DNA from: Shewanella sp. Choline-02u-19
Lineage (GTDB): Bacteria > Pseudomonadota > Gammaproteobacteria > Enterobacterales > Shewanellaceae
NCBI RefSeq assembly: GCF_002836205.1
Contig: NZ_PJBE01000013.1
Span: forward strand, 1,426,001 to 1,490,000
Direction of reading: 5' to 3'
Length of the DNA stretch: 64,000 nt
The notes under the pieces were generated by a model. It was not told where the DNA came from, made no database searches, and was given only the letters and a program-made list of their open reading frames with translations. Positions 1-8,550 of the stretch are shown here, in pieces (position 1 is the stretch's first letter; each line of letters opens with the position of its first letter). Made by a program: the position numbers and the translations under genes.

Positions 1-689
1 AGGCCCTGCCCCTCTTCTGTTGCGGGTTTGGTATGAAACAGGTCTTCACCAAACTTGGGTAACTGTCCTGTGCCCAACAAGCTATCTTCATTGACCAGCA
101 GCGGAACGTAAGCCTCTGTGTAGCCGTGTTCAGTCGTATGAAGGTCAAGCATAAACTGTGCTAACGCACGATGCATGCGAGCAATTTGGCCTTTCATTAT
201 AATAAAGCGCGTACCGGTAATTTTAACAGCACTCTTAAAATCAAGCCCGCCAAGTGTTTCACCGAGTTCAACATGATCTTTGACGTCGAAGCTAAATTCT
301 CTTGGTGTACCCCAGCGACGTACTTCAACATTACCAGACTCATCACTGCCAATCGGTGCTGATTCGTCCGGTAAGTTAGGCACGCTCATCGCAATAGCAT
401 TAAGCTCTTCAAGCAATGCAGATAATTCTAATTTCTTAGCATCAAGTTCTGCACCAAGAGTGCCGACTTTAGCCATAATAGGGGCAACATCTTCACCCTT
501 TGCTTTTGCTTGGCCAATCGATTTTGAGATCGCATTGCGTGAAGCTTGTAACTCTTCAGTAGCGACCTGCAGCGACTTGCGCTTTTCTTCTAATTTACCT
601 AAACGGTCGACATCTAAAATGAAACCACGAGTTGCTAAACGCTCAGCGGTTACTTCTAATTCATTTCGTAAAAATTTTGGATCTAACAT
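1..689 (-). CDS. serS: Seryl-tRNA synthetase, N-terminal part (cut by window start)
   Basis: Class II aminoacyl-tRNA synthetase that charges tRNA-Ser in the cytoplasm. About 229 codons are visible; the C-terminal half, with the catalytic motifs 2 and 3, lies outside the window. The start reads MLDPKFLRNELE, the usual SerS N-terminus. It is followed by a charged, heptad-rich stretch (about residues 30-100) that matches the long antiparallel coiled-coil arm which grips the tRNA-Ser variable arm. It is the last gene of the leftward ftsK-lolA-rarA-crcB-serS cluster, 18 nt after crcB, so it may be co-transcribed. A tRNA-Ser gene lies at 15.7 kb. The identity is secure. Confidence 0.95.
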   Translation of the reverse strand, partial: MLDPKFLRNELEVTAERLATRGFILDVDRLGKLEEKRKSLQVATEELQASRNAISKSIGQAKAKGEDVAPIMAKVGTLGAELDAKKLELSALLEELNAIAMSVPNLPDESAPIGSDESGNVEVRRWGTPREFSFDVKDHVELGETLGGLDFKSAVKITGTRFIIMKGQIARMHRALAQFMLDLHTTEHGYTEAYVPLLVNEDSLLGTGQLPKFGEDLFHTKPATEEGQG

Positions 690-707
690 GTCTTATTGTC
701 TTAATAG

Positions 708-1082
708 TTAATAACGAGAAAACACCAATTGCTGTCCTAGAAAAACGACGAATATACACACGCCTACATTGACAACAACATTCAAAATCGCTTTAACCAA
801 ATAACCTTCTTGCATCAGCAATAAAGACTCATTGGAAAAAGTAGAAAACGTAGTGAGGGCGCCTAACATTCCCACACCAATAAATGCTTTAATTTCTGGG
901 CTCACTTCACTGACTTGACCAAAGGCGTATACAACACCCATTAAAAATGATCCCAGTATATTGACTACAAGTGTACCAAAAGGAAATCCACTACCAAACA
1001 CCTGAAGCATTAAAATTGAGATAAGATAACGTAAAACTGCACCAACAGACCCACCTAACGCAACAAAAAGTATATTACTCAT
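708..1082 (-). CDS. crcB: Fluoride ion channel CrcB (Fluc)
   Basis: Small inner-membrane protein of 124 residues with four predicted transmembrane segments. It carries the Fluc-family signatures GGSVGAVLRY near the N-terminus and GTLVVNILGSFLMG in TM2. The family forms dual-topology dimers that export fluoride. The start overlaps the end of rarA by 8 nt, suggesting translational coupling, and serS follows 18 nt downstream. I saw no fluoride riboswitch in front of it, as expected for a gene embedded in an operon. Length and motifs are normal for the family. Confidence 0.95.
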   Translation of the reverse strand: MSNILFVALGGSVGAVLRYLISILMLQVFGSGFPFGTLVVNILGSFLMGVVYAFGQVSEVSPEIKAFIGVGMLGALTTFSTFSNESLLLMQEGYLVKAILNVVVNVGVCIFVVFLGQQLVFSRY

Positions 1083-2406
1083 ATCTTTTTACCTTACTTT
1101 GCTGATTAAGAATCGCTAAGTGCTCAAGCTTTTCTTTTATTCGTTTCTCAAATCCGCGCTCTGTTGGATAATAAAAACGGCTATCGGCAATCGATTTAGG
1201 CAGGTAAACCTCCCCTTCAGCATAAGCATTGGGTTCATCATGAGCGTATCGATATCCTTCACCGTAACCGATGTCTTGCATCAGTTTAGTCGGTGCATTT
1301 CTTAAATGCTCCGGTACACTTTCATTGCCCGTTTCTCGTGCAAGCTGTCTTGCGGCTTTAAAAGCGGTGTAGACAGCATTACTTTTGGGCGCACTTGCTA
1401 GGTACAAAACAGCTTGTGCTATCGCTCTTTCCCCTTCAGAGGGGCCCACTCGATGAAAACACTCCCAAGCATTGACCGCAACAGACATCGCATTAGGATC
1501 TGCATTGCCGATATCTTCTGACGCGATGGCAAGTAACCGTCTGCCAATATAGAGAGGATCGCAGCCACCTTCGAGCATTCGGCAATACCAATAAAGCGCA
1601 GCGTCGGGGTTTGAGCCACGAATAGATTTATGTACCGCTGAAATTAGGTCGTAGTATTGGTCGCCATTCTTATCAAACCCCGCGAGTTGCTGGCCTGCCA
1701 CCTGAATGATCATCGCTTCGGTGAAAACTTCACCGTCTTTAAGCATATCGCTAATCAATTCGATAAGGTTTAATGCTTTACGTGCATCGCCGTCGCATAC
1801 TTGTGCTAATTTTAACGCCACATCTGGCGGTAAAATCAACTTACGCTTACCGAGTCCACGCTCTTCATCAGCCAAAGCCTGCTGGGTGATCAGACAGATC
1901 TCCTCGGTAGTCAGCGCCTTAATCAGATACACACGTGCACGCGATAAGAGTGCGTTATTTATCTCAAAAGAAGGATTTTCAGTTGTTGCACCAACAAAAA
2001 TCACCGTTCCATCTTCTATAAACGGTAAAAAGGCATCTTGTTGGCTTTTATTAAAACGATGAACTTCATCAACAAAAAGTAAAGTACGTTGCCCACGAGA
2101 TTGAGCAACATTTTTTGCATGTTCTATTGCACTTCTAATCTCTTTAACACCTGAGGTGACGGCAGAAATACGTTCAACATGGGCATTAACATGACTGGCT
2201 ACAAGCTCTGCCAGTGTGGTTTTACCTGTTCCTGGTGGCCCCCAAAACATCATGGAGTGAGCTCTTCCAGCTTCAAGTGCTTGCCTTAACGGTTGCCCTT
2301 CGCCCAATAAATGTTGTTGTCCAACATATTGCGCTAATGTTTCCGGGCGCATTCTAGCCGCTAGAGGCCTAAAATCGGGTGCGAAATCTAAACTTAAACT
2401 ACTCAC
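1075..2406 (-). CDS. rarA: Replication-associated recombination protein A (RarA/MgsA), AAA+ ATPase
   Basis: AAA+ ATPase of the clamp-loader-like RarA family, which acts at stalled replication forks. The 443-residue protein has Walker A GPPGTGKTT and Walker B LLFVDEVHRF, then the sensor region GATTENPSFE and the conserved C-terminal tetramerisation domain. The start is GTG (MSSLSLDF), lacks a clear Shine-Dalgarno, and matches the usual RarA N-terminus. It lies 9 nt after lolA and overlaps crcB by 8 nt, so the cluster is compact and probably one transcript. The identity is secure from motifs and synteny. Confidence 0.95.
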   Translation of the reverse strand: MSSLSLDFAPDFRPLAARMRPETLAQYVGQQHLLGEGQPLRQALEAGRAHSMMFWGPPGTGKTTLAELVASHVNAHVERISAVTSGVKEIRSAIEHAKNVAQSRGQRTLLFVDEVHRFNKSQQDAFLPFIEDGTVIFVGATTENPSFEINNALLSRARVYLIKALTTEEICLITQQALADEERGLGKRKLILPPDVALKLAQVCDGDARKALNLIELISDMLKDGEVFTEAMIIQVAGQQLAGFDKNGDQYYDLISAVHKSIRGSNPDAALYWYCRMLEGGCDPLYIGRRLLAIASEDIGNADPNAMSVAVNAWECFHRVGPSEGERAIAQAVLYLASAPKSNAVYTAFKAARQLARETGNESVPEHLRNAPTKLMQDIGYGEGYRYAHDEPNAYAEGEVYLPKSIADSRFYYPTERGFEKRIKEKLEHLAILNQQSKVKRYE

Positions 2407-2415
2407 GGAACACTC

Positions 2416-3042
2416 TTAATGACTAGACTTCAAACGTTGATCATCAATATCAACATTTTCAGGCACGATAAATTCAAATAAATTACCTTCACTCTCGGTT
2501 ACATGGGTTTGATCTGTAAGAGTAAAGTTACTGGTATTGCCTTGTTGATCTTTTAGCACCATTTTAGTCAATGTTAGCTCGTTAAAGCAGACCTCAACTT
2601 CCGACACGCCAGCCTCTTTATCTATTGGGCTTATTTCAAAACATTGGCCATTATTTTCAACCTGGTATTGTGACCATGTTTGCGGATCAGAATGGACAAG
2701 TAAGGCGATAGGAGATGCACTTATTGCTTGGTTAACATCCATAACCGACACCTCTTCTGCAAAAGGATTGTAGATCCATACATCAGTACCGTCGGCGACA
2801 ATCAATGATTCATCCGGCGCGGTTAAGTGCCAGTAAAATTGATTTGGCTGCGCCAGTGCAAAAATACCTTCACCCGTCTGAATCACTTTGTCATTAATAT
2901 CGGTGACGGTCTGACTAAAATTGGCTTTAAGGTTATTGATTTCGGCAAGCTTTACTTTTAGCTCCTCAGAAGCATCCGCTTGAACTGAAAAATGCGCTAA
3001 TAAAGGTAACCCTGCCATCGCCATAGCGATAAGTCTATTCAT
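2416..3042 (-). CDS. lolA: Outer-membrane lipoprotein carrier protein LolA
   Basis: Periplasmic chaperone that carries lipoproteins from the LolCDE complex to LolB at the outer membrane. The 208-residue precursor starts with a Sec signal peptide (about residues 1-24, ending near VQADA). The mature region has the LolA-typical FYWHLTAPDESLIVADG and VWIYNPF blocks. A good Shine-Dalgarno (GGGAGAA) precedes the ATG. It sits between ftsK and rarA, the standard gammaproteobacterial arrangement. Signal peptide, length and context agree. Confidence 0.93.
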   Translation of the reverse strand: MNRLIAMAMAGLPLLAHFSVQADASEELKVKLAEINNLKANFSQTVTDINDKVIQTGEGIFALAQPNQFYWHLTAPDESLIVADGTDVWIYNPFAEEVSVMDVNQAISASPIALLVHSDPQTWSQYQVENNGQCFEISPIDKEAGVSEVEVCFNELTLTKMVLKDQQGNTSNFTLTDQTHVTESEGNLFEFIVPENVDIDDQRLKSSH

Positions 3043-3134
3043 GTTGGTTCTCCCGGTTGCGCCCTAGGCACAACACTGATATTGAGTGTCTTCATTATTC
3101 ATAACCACAAATTCATCCGCTAAACTTATTGAAA

Positions 3135-5645
3135 TTAATCAAAGTCTTTAGGTGGAGGCGGTGCTAATACTTCACGGTTCCCATTGTGGCCTTGGGCACT
3201 AACTACACCTTGAAGTTCCATTTGTTCAATAATCCGTGCCGCGCGGTTATAACCAATTTTGAATTTTCGTTGCACACTAGAGATTGATCCGCGACGCGTT
3301 TGGGTAACAAATGCCACTGCTTCATCGTATAACACATCAGTATCTTCGTCAGATTCGCTGGCCTCACCAGGAAGCAACACCTGCTCTCCTTCTGCTGAGC
3401 CTTGTAAAATATCTGTAATGTATTGTGGTTTTCCGCGAGCATGCCAATCAGCAACAACCTTGTGTACTTCATGATCGTCAATAAAGGCGCCATGGACGCG
3501 ACTAGGAACACTCGTGCCCGGTGGCAAATAAAGCATGTCACCCATACCTAATAAGGTTTCTGCGCCTTGTTGATCCAAAATCGTTCTTGAATCGATTCGT
3601 GAAGACACTTGGAAAGCCATACGAGTTGGAATGTTTGCTTTAATCAAACCTGTAATAACATCAACCGATGGTCTCTGCGTCGCTAATATTAAATGTATGC
3701 CTGCCGCACGTGCTTTTTGCGCGATACGTGCAATAAGCTCTTCAACCTTTTTACCCACAATCATCATCATGTCGGCAAATTCATCAACGACGACAACGAT
3801 TGAAGGGAGCTTATCGAGCTCTGGCGCTTCGGGTTCCATGCTGTCGGATGATTTCCATAGAGGATCGACAATGGGTTCGCCAGCCTCTTTAGCATTTTTA
3901 ATTTTAAGGTTATAACCTTTAAGGTTACGTACCCCAAGAGCTGACATGAGCTTATAGCGACGCTCCATTTCACCGACACACCAGCGAAGTGAGTTAGCCG
4001 CTTCTTTCATATCAGTAACAACCTCACACAACAGATGTGGGATCCCTTCATAAACTGAAAGTTCTAACATCTTCGGGTCGATCATAATGAAGCGAACATC
4101 ATCTGGCCCCGATTTATACAGTAAACTAGTGATCATCACGTTTACGCCGACTGACTTACCTGAGCCAGTGGTACCTGCCACTAACAGGTGTGGCATTTTA
4201 CCTAGGTCAACAATGACGGGCTTACCGCCGATATCAGCCCCAAGTACCATACTTAAATGAGATGGACTATCTCTGAATTCATCGCAATCTAATACGTCGC
4301 GCATAAAGACCGTTTCTCTAAACTTGTTAGGTAACTCGAGACCTACAAATGCTTTACCTGGTATAACTTCAACCACTCGGACACTCTCTGCCAGCAGCGA
4401 ACGCGCTAAATCTTTGGATAAACTAGTGATCTTTGAAGCTTTAACGCCAGGCGCTAGTTCGAGCTCAAAACGAGTAATAACAGGACCTGGATATACGCCA
4501 ACGACTTTTGCCGTAATGTTGAAATCAGCAAGTTTAACTTCGACTAATCTACCGACTTGGTCTAACTCTTCTTGGCTTATGGGGTTACTTTTTCGATTGG
4601 GTACATCGAGTAATGAAATACTTGGTAGCGGCTCCATCGCAGCTTTGCTCACCGGACCTTCCTCTTGGCCAGGTAAAATAACGATGCCATCGACGATCTT
4701 GGCTTTGCCATCATTTATGCGTTTGCTTGCGTTTACCGCGCCAGTTGATTTTTTTGCGTCAAAATCAATCGTCTCAACTTCAGGTTGAACGTCTGCAATC
4801 CAAGGCGCTTGAATTGTTGGTTCTATGGCTTGCGATGGCTGTGTTAATAAAGGTTCTATTTTAGGTTCTAACCGAGTATTAGCACTCTTTGCTGTTTCTG
4901 GGTTAACTGAATCATCCTGCTCATAAAGATTAGCATCACACGTTTCTTGTTCATCCCGTTCTTTACTGCGTTTTTCACGAAAACGCTCAACCACGGATAA
5001 GAAACCGCGAGTATCTTCAGTTTCTTCTTTATTAGGGACAAGTTTTGCGGGTAATTGTCGTAATGACTTAAAGCACCATAACGTCGCGAAGCCAGTTAAA
5101 TCAATAATAGTTAGCCAACTAATACCAGTAAGCAGCGTAAAACCGGCACCCACAAAACATAATAGCAGTAGTGTTGTCCCTAACTGATTAAAGTAGGGCA
5201 GCATCGCTTGGCCTATTACATCCCCCGTGACACCACCGGCTGAAAATTCGTAAAGTCCATTTGCGTTCATACTGCCTAATGCTGCAAGGCTAAACACAAT
5301 AAGAAGAAAGCCTATTAATCTCAAGCCTACAGAAAAGTAGTCAATTTCTAGCAATCTATGGGTGCGTTTAAACAGCGACCAACCCGTTAAAGCGATAATG
5401 ACCGGGATGATATAAGCGGTATAACCGAAAATATAAAGTAATACGTCGGCTAACCAAGCACCAACAGCGCCGGTGAGGTTTTGAATATCTCCATCAAAAT
5501 GGGATTGGCTCCAGCCGGGATCGGATGCATTAAAACTGCTTAGCGCAATAAGGATATAAGTTGCAATCATGCAACAGATGATCAGACTACCTTCTAATAG
5601 TCGTTGTACGCCGGAAAGGGTTTTTACACTAGTTGCCTTGGACAA
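3135..5645 (-). CDS. ftsK: DNA translocase FtsK
   Basis: Septum-anchored DNA pump that couples chromosome dimer resolution to division. The N-terminus has four to five hydrophobic segments (about residues 20-190), then a low-complexity charged linker, then the RecA-like motor with Walker A GTTGSGKS and Walker B IVVVVDEFADMM. A C-terminal winged-helix gamma domain (about the last 65 residues) reads KOPS sites. At about 836 residues the linker is much shorter than in E. coli FtsK. No ATG is available near the start. TTG at 5645 sits 7 nt after an AGG, and an upstream TTG at 5651 would add two residues. Downstream lolA, rarA, crcB and serS follow the usual order. Confidence 0.93.
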   Translation of the reverse strand: MSKATSVKTLSGVQRLLEGSLIICCMIATYILIALSSFNASDPGWSQSHFDGDIQNLTGAVGAWLADVLLYIFGYTAYIIPVIIALTGWSLFKRTHRLLEIDYFSVGLRLIGFLLIVFSLAALGSMNANGLYEFSAGGVTGDVIGQAMLPYFNQLGTTLLLLCFVGAGFTLLTGISWLTIIDLTGFATLWCFKSLRQLPAKLVPNKEETEDTRGFLSVVERFREKRSKERDEQETCDANLYEQDDSVNPETAKSANTRLEPKIEPLLTQPSQAIEPTIQAPWIADVQPEVETIDFDAKKSTGAVNASKRINDGKAKIVDGIVILPGQEEGPVSKAAMEPLPSISLLDVPNRKSNPISQEELDQVGRLVEVKLADFNITAKVVGVYPGPVITRFELELAPGVKASKITSLSKDLARSLLAESVRVVEVIPGKAFVGLELPNKFRETVFMRDVLDCDEFRDSPSHLSMVLGADIGGKPVIVDLGKMPHLLVAGTTGSGKSVGVNVMITSLLYKSGPDDVRFIMIDPKMLELSVYEGIPHLLCEVVTDMKEAANSLRWCVGEMERRYKLMSALGVRNLKGYNLKIKNAKEAGEPIVDPLWKSSDSMEPEAPELDKLPSIVVVVDEFADMMMIVGKKVEELIARIAQKARAAGIHLILATQRPSVDVITGLIKANIPTRMAFQVSSRIDSRTILDQQGAETLLGMGDMLYLPPGTSVPSRVHGAFIDDHEVHKVVADWHARGKPQYITDILQGSAEGEQVLLPGEASESDEDTDVLYDEAVAFVTQTRRGSISSVQRKFKIGYNRAARIIEQMELQGVVSAQGHNGNREVLAPPPPKDFD

Positions 5646-5733
5646 TCGCAAGCCTACAATAAAAAAGACGATAATGTCAGTAAGATACCAGAAATGAGTT
5701 TATTTTGCAGCGTTTGAGTTGGACACAATAAAG

Positions 5734-5747
5734 TGAATAATTATTCA
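5734..5747. promoter_or_regulatory. Perfect 14-bp palindrome matching the ARG-box core, between lrp and ftsK
   Basis: TGAATAATTATTCA is a perfect palindrome and matches the core consensus of ArgR operator half-sites (ARG box). It lies about 90 nt upstream of the ftsK start, downstream of the lrp terminator hairpin. ArgR normally binds two boxes 3 bp apart, and the neighbouring 18 bp match poorly on inspection. It may be a weak single box, another operator, or a chance AT-rich palindrome. Confidence 0.35.
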
Positions 5748-5784
5748 TGTGGAATCTTTGCATCATTTTGTATCAATTGTATTT

Positions 5785-5819
5785 TGTATAAAAGAAGGGA
5801 GTCGATTGACGCCCTTCTT
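5785..5819 (-). terminator. Probable intrinsic terminator of lrp
   Basis: An 8-bp perfect stem (AAGAAGGG with CCCTTCTT) and a 12-nt loop lie 20 nt after the lrp stop. On the minus strand it is followed by TTATACAAAA, a weak U tract. Position and stem support termination of lrp ahead of ftsK. Confidence 0.6.
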
Positions 5820-5838
5820 GCACAAGAAAACAACAAAA

Positions 5839-6342
5839 TTACATTTCAGAAGTCGTATTGATAGCCACACGATTCGTCTGCTTAACCTCTTCCATCACCA
5901 CATAAGTGCGTGTATCAGAGACTGAAGGTAGTTTAAGTAAGGTTTCCCCTAATAAACGACGATAAGCGGACATATCGGATACTCGAGTCTTCAATAAGTA
6001 ATCGAAATCACCTGAAACTAAATGACATTCTTGAATATCATCAAGTAGTTGCACTGCATCGTTAAACTTATCAAATACTTCCGCTGTATCACGATTTAAC
6101 GTGATCTCAACAAACACCAGTAAAGATGCACCCAAAAAGTGGGGATTGACTAATGCTGTATATCCTTTGATATATCCTTGTTTTTCAAGCCTTTTAACTC
6201 GCTCTAGACAAGGAGTGGGACTCAGCCCAACACGTTTTGATAGTTCTACATTGGAAATGCGCCCATCAAGTTGTAACTCATTAAGTATATTTCTATCGAT
6301 TCGATCTAAGTCTTTTATAGGACTCTTTTTATTATTAACCAT
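5839..6342 (-). CDS. lrp: Leucine-responsive regulatory protein Lrp
   Basis: Global transcription regulator of amino-acid metabolism. The protein is nearly identical by eye to E. coli Lrp: N-terminal AsnC-type helix-turn-helix (DLDRIDRNILNELQ, then VGLSPTPCLERVKRLE) and C-terminal RAM effector domain ending TRTYVVMEEVKQTNR. A longer frame opens at 6363, but the ATG at 6342 gives the family N-terminus MVNNKKSPIKD and has AAGG 8 nt upstream, so 167 residues is preferred. It is divergent from ald, whose promoter it may control (inference from position). Confidence 0.96.
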   Translation of the reverse strand: MVNNKKSPIKDLDRIDRNILNELQLDGRISNVELSKRVGLSPTPCLERVKRLEKQGYIKGYTALVNPHFLGASLLVFVEITLNRDTAEVFDKFNDAVQLLDDIQECHLVSGDFDYLLKTRVSDMSAYRRLLGETLLKLPSVSDTRTYVVMEEVKQTNRVAINTTSEM

Positions 6343-6522
6343 ATTTACAACCTTGAATTGCATCTATAACAAAATAAAACACTGTGTTTAGATAAACTTC
6401 AGCAGCATAAACTGCCGAAGGAATACTATACTAGATTTCCCTGAAACATTCACGTTCAGGCATAACAAAATAACAATTACACCCATAGAAAATGGGTTTT
6501 TATGCGAAATTGAGGCTCTAAG

Positions 6523-7638
6523 ATGATTATAGGTGTTCCAAAAGAAATCAAAAACCACGAATATCGTGTAGGCATGGTACCTTCTAGCGTTCGTGAATTG
6601 ACTCTACGTGGTCATGAGGTTTTTATTGAAACAAGTGCTGGCTCTGGCATTGGTTTTACCGATGAAGATTACGTTAATGTAGGCGCTAAAATCCTAGCAA
6701 CTGCAGCTGAGGTTTTTGCCCAATCAGAAATGATTGTTAAGGTAAAAGAACCACAAGCAGTAGAACGTGCAATGTTAAGAGAAGACCAACTTCTATTTAC
6801 CTACTTACATTTAGCGCCTGATTTACCACAAACAGAAGACCTTATTAAAAGTGGCTCTGTTTGTATAGCTTATGAAACGGTAACAGATGACCGTGGTGCA
6901 CTTCCCTTACTTGCGCCAATGTCTGAAGTTGCTGGCCGTATGTCGATTCAAGCTGGCGCAATGGCACTTGAAAAGTCGATGGGCGGACGTGGTATGCTGC
7001 TTGGCGGTGTACCAGGTGTTGAACCTGCTAAAGTCGTTATTATCGGTGGCGGCATGGTGGGAACAAACGCTGCGCAAATGGCAGTAGGCCTAGGCGCTGA
7101 TGTTGTTATTCTTGATCGTAGCATTGATGCATTACGTCGTCTAAATGCACAGTTTGATAATAAAGTTAAAGCAATCTATTCAACAGCTGATGCTATTGAA
7201 AAGCATGTTTTAGAAGCTGACCTTGTCATTGGTGGTGTACTTGTTCCTGGTGCTGCAGCGCCGAAGCTTGTCACTCGAGCGCATATTGCCGCAATGAAGC
7301 CAGGTTCTGCAATTGTAGATGTTGCAATCGACCAAGGTGGTTGTATTGAGACTTCACATGCAACAACACACCAAGACCCTACGTATATTGTTGATGATGT
7401 TGTTCATTATTGTGTCGCGAATATGCCTGGTGCTGTTGCTCGTACCTCGACTTTTGCACTTAACAATGCCACATTGCCATACATTATTAAGTTGGCTCAA
7501 CTTGGTTACCGTGAAGCTTTGCTTCAAGACAAGCACCTATTAAATGGTCTTAATGTTATGCACGGTAAGATCACTTGTGCGGAAGTAGCTGAAGCGTTGA
7601 ACCTTGAATATGTTAATCCAACTATCCTATTAAAATAA
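6523..7638 (+). CDS. ald: Alanine dehydrogenase
   Basis: NAD-dependent enzyme interconverting L-alanine with pyruvate and ammonia. It is 371 residues, the usual length, with the N-terminal MIIGVPKEIKNHEYRVG signature (substrate-binding Arg and Lys) and the Rossmann motif VVIIGGGMVGTNAAQMA. The ATG at 6523 has GAGG 7 nt upstream. It is divergent from lrp across a 180-nt gap, which suggests Lrp control, and it ends in a strong terminator. Alanine aminotransferase alaA is also in this window (32 kb). Confidence 0.96.
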   Translation: MIIGVPKEIKNHEYRVGMVPSSVRELTLRGHEVFIETSAGSGIGFTDEDYVNVGAKILATAAEVFAQSEMIVKVKEPQAVERAMLREDQLLFTYLHLAPDLPQTEDLIKSGSVCIAYETVTDDRGALPLLAPMSEVAGRMSIQAGAMALEKSMGGRGMLLGGVPGVEPAKVVIIGGGMVGTNAAQMAVGLGADVVILDRSIDALRRLNAQFDNKVKAIYSTADAIEKHVLEADLVIGGVLVPGAAAPKLVTRAHIAAMKPGSAIVDVAIDQGGCIETSHATTHQDPTYIVDDVVHYCVANMPGAVARTSTFALNNATLPYIIKLAQLGYREALLQDKHLLNGLNVMHGKITCAEVAEALNLEYVNPTILLK

Positions 7639-7660
7639 TAGCTTAATTGATTACGATTAA

Positions 7661-7689
7661 AAAAAGGGAGCTTTAAGCTCCCTTTTTTT
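7661..7689. terminator. Bidirectional intrinsic terminator between ald and the response regulator
   Basis: A perfect 7-bp stem GGGAGCT/AGCTCCC with a 3-nt loop is flanked by an A run on the left and seven T on the right. It can stop both ald (plus) and the convergent response regulator gene (minus). Confidence 0.9.
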
Positions 7690-7704
7690 ATTGCGTTTAA
7701 TTAG

Positions 7705-8385
7705 TTACATCTCTGCAAAACTATACCCTTTACCTCTAACCGTATTGATTAAGGATTTAGGCAGCTGTATCGCTGCTAATTTTCTTCGCGTGTTACTGAT
7801 ATGCATATCTAAGTTTCTATCAAACTGGCCTAGTTCTTTTTGCAGTACTCTTAGCTGTAACTCTTGCTTTGCAATAACCCTACCCTTGCGTTCAAATAGG
7901 TATTTGAACAACTTAAATTCTGTTTGAGTAAAGGAAACTTCTTTTGAAGAAATAGACACGCTATAGCTACTATCATCAAACAACACATCGGTGGCTAAAT
8001 CGTCGTTTATTTCAGATTCATTTCTGACTAATTCTATTCGACGTTGAATGGCTCTGATCCTTACGATTAACTCACGTTGACTGAAAGGTTTACTCAGAAA
8101 ATCGTCTGCGCCTAGCTCAAATACACTAACGCGTTCACGTTCTGTATCCAGTGAAGAGATAACCATTACCGGGGTTTTATCATTGCGTAATTTTAACATC
8201 TCAATACCATTTAACTTTGGCATGTTAATATCAAGAATAATAAGATCAGGGTTAATATGCTGCAGTTTTTCAAGTGCCTCTTGGCCATCTGACGCAAGAG
8301 TAACCATAAAGTGTTCAGCCTCTAAATGGCTCTTTAATAGACTTTGTAGTACAAGATCATCATCAACGAGCAGTATGTTTTTCAT
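7705..8385 (-). CDS. Orphan OmpR/PhoB-family response regulator
   Basis: Two-component response regulator of 226 residues. The receiver domain has the acidic cluster VDDD (7-10), phospho-acceptor Asp52 in LILDINMP, the Ser77-Ser78 switch region and Lys99 in SKPFS. The C-terminal winged helix (about 130-225) ends INTVRGKGYSF, typical of the OmpR/PhoB class. No histidine kinase gene is adjacent: neighbours are ald (convergent) and a DUF885 lipoprotein gene further upstream in the same direction. Partner and targets are unknown from this sequence. Confidence 0.9.
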   Translation of the reverse strand: MKNILLVDDDLVLQSLLKSHLEAEHFMVTLASDGQEALEKLQHINPDLIILDINMPKLNGIEMLKLRNDKTPVMVISSLDTERERVSVFELGADDFLSKPFSQRELIVRIRAIQRRIELVRNESEINDDLATDVLFDDSSYSVSISSKEVSFTQTEFKLFKYLFERKGRVIAKQELQLRVLQKELGQFDRNLDMHISNTRRKLAAIQLPKSLINTVRGKGYSFAEM

Positions 8386-8499
8386 TTCACGTAATCTAAA
8401 TGCGAACGATTACCATTGAGATTACATTAAGAGCGTTAAATAAGCTAGTAGAGAATGATGGGATAGATCACATTTCTGTTAAATCAAAGGACTAAACAA

Positions 8500-8533
8500 A
8501 CAAAAAACCAGCAATTATGTTAACTGCTGGTTT
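8500..8533 (-). terminator. Intrinsic terminator of the DUF885 gene
   Basis: A 9-bp stem (AAACCAGCA/TGCTGGTTT) with an 11-nt loop lies 17 nt after the DUF885 stop codon. On the minus strand it runs into TTTTTTG. Confidence 0.8.
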
Positions 8534-8550
8534 AATGATATTTGAATATG

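Noticed and set aside
708..1082. Fluoride riboswitch controlling crcB
   Set aside because: The gene overlaps rarA and has no leader, and no riboswitch-like sequence is present before it.
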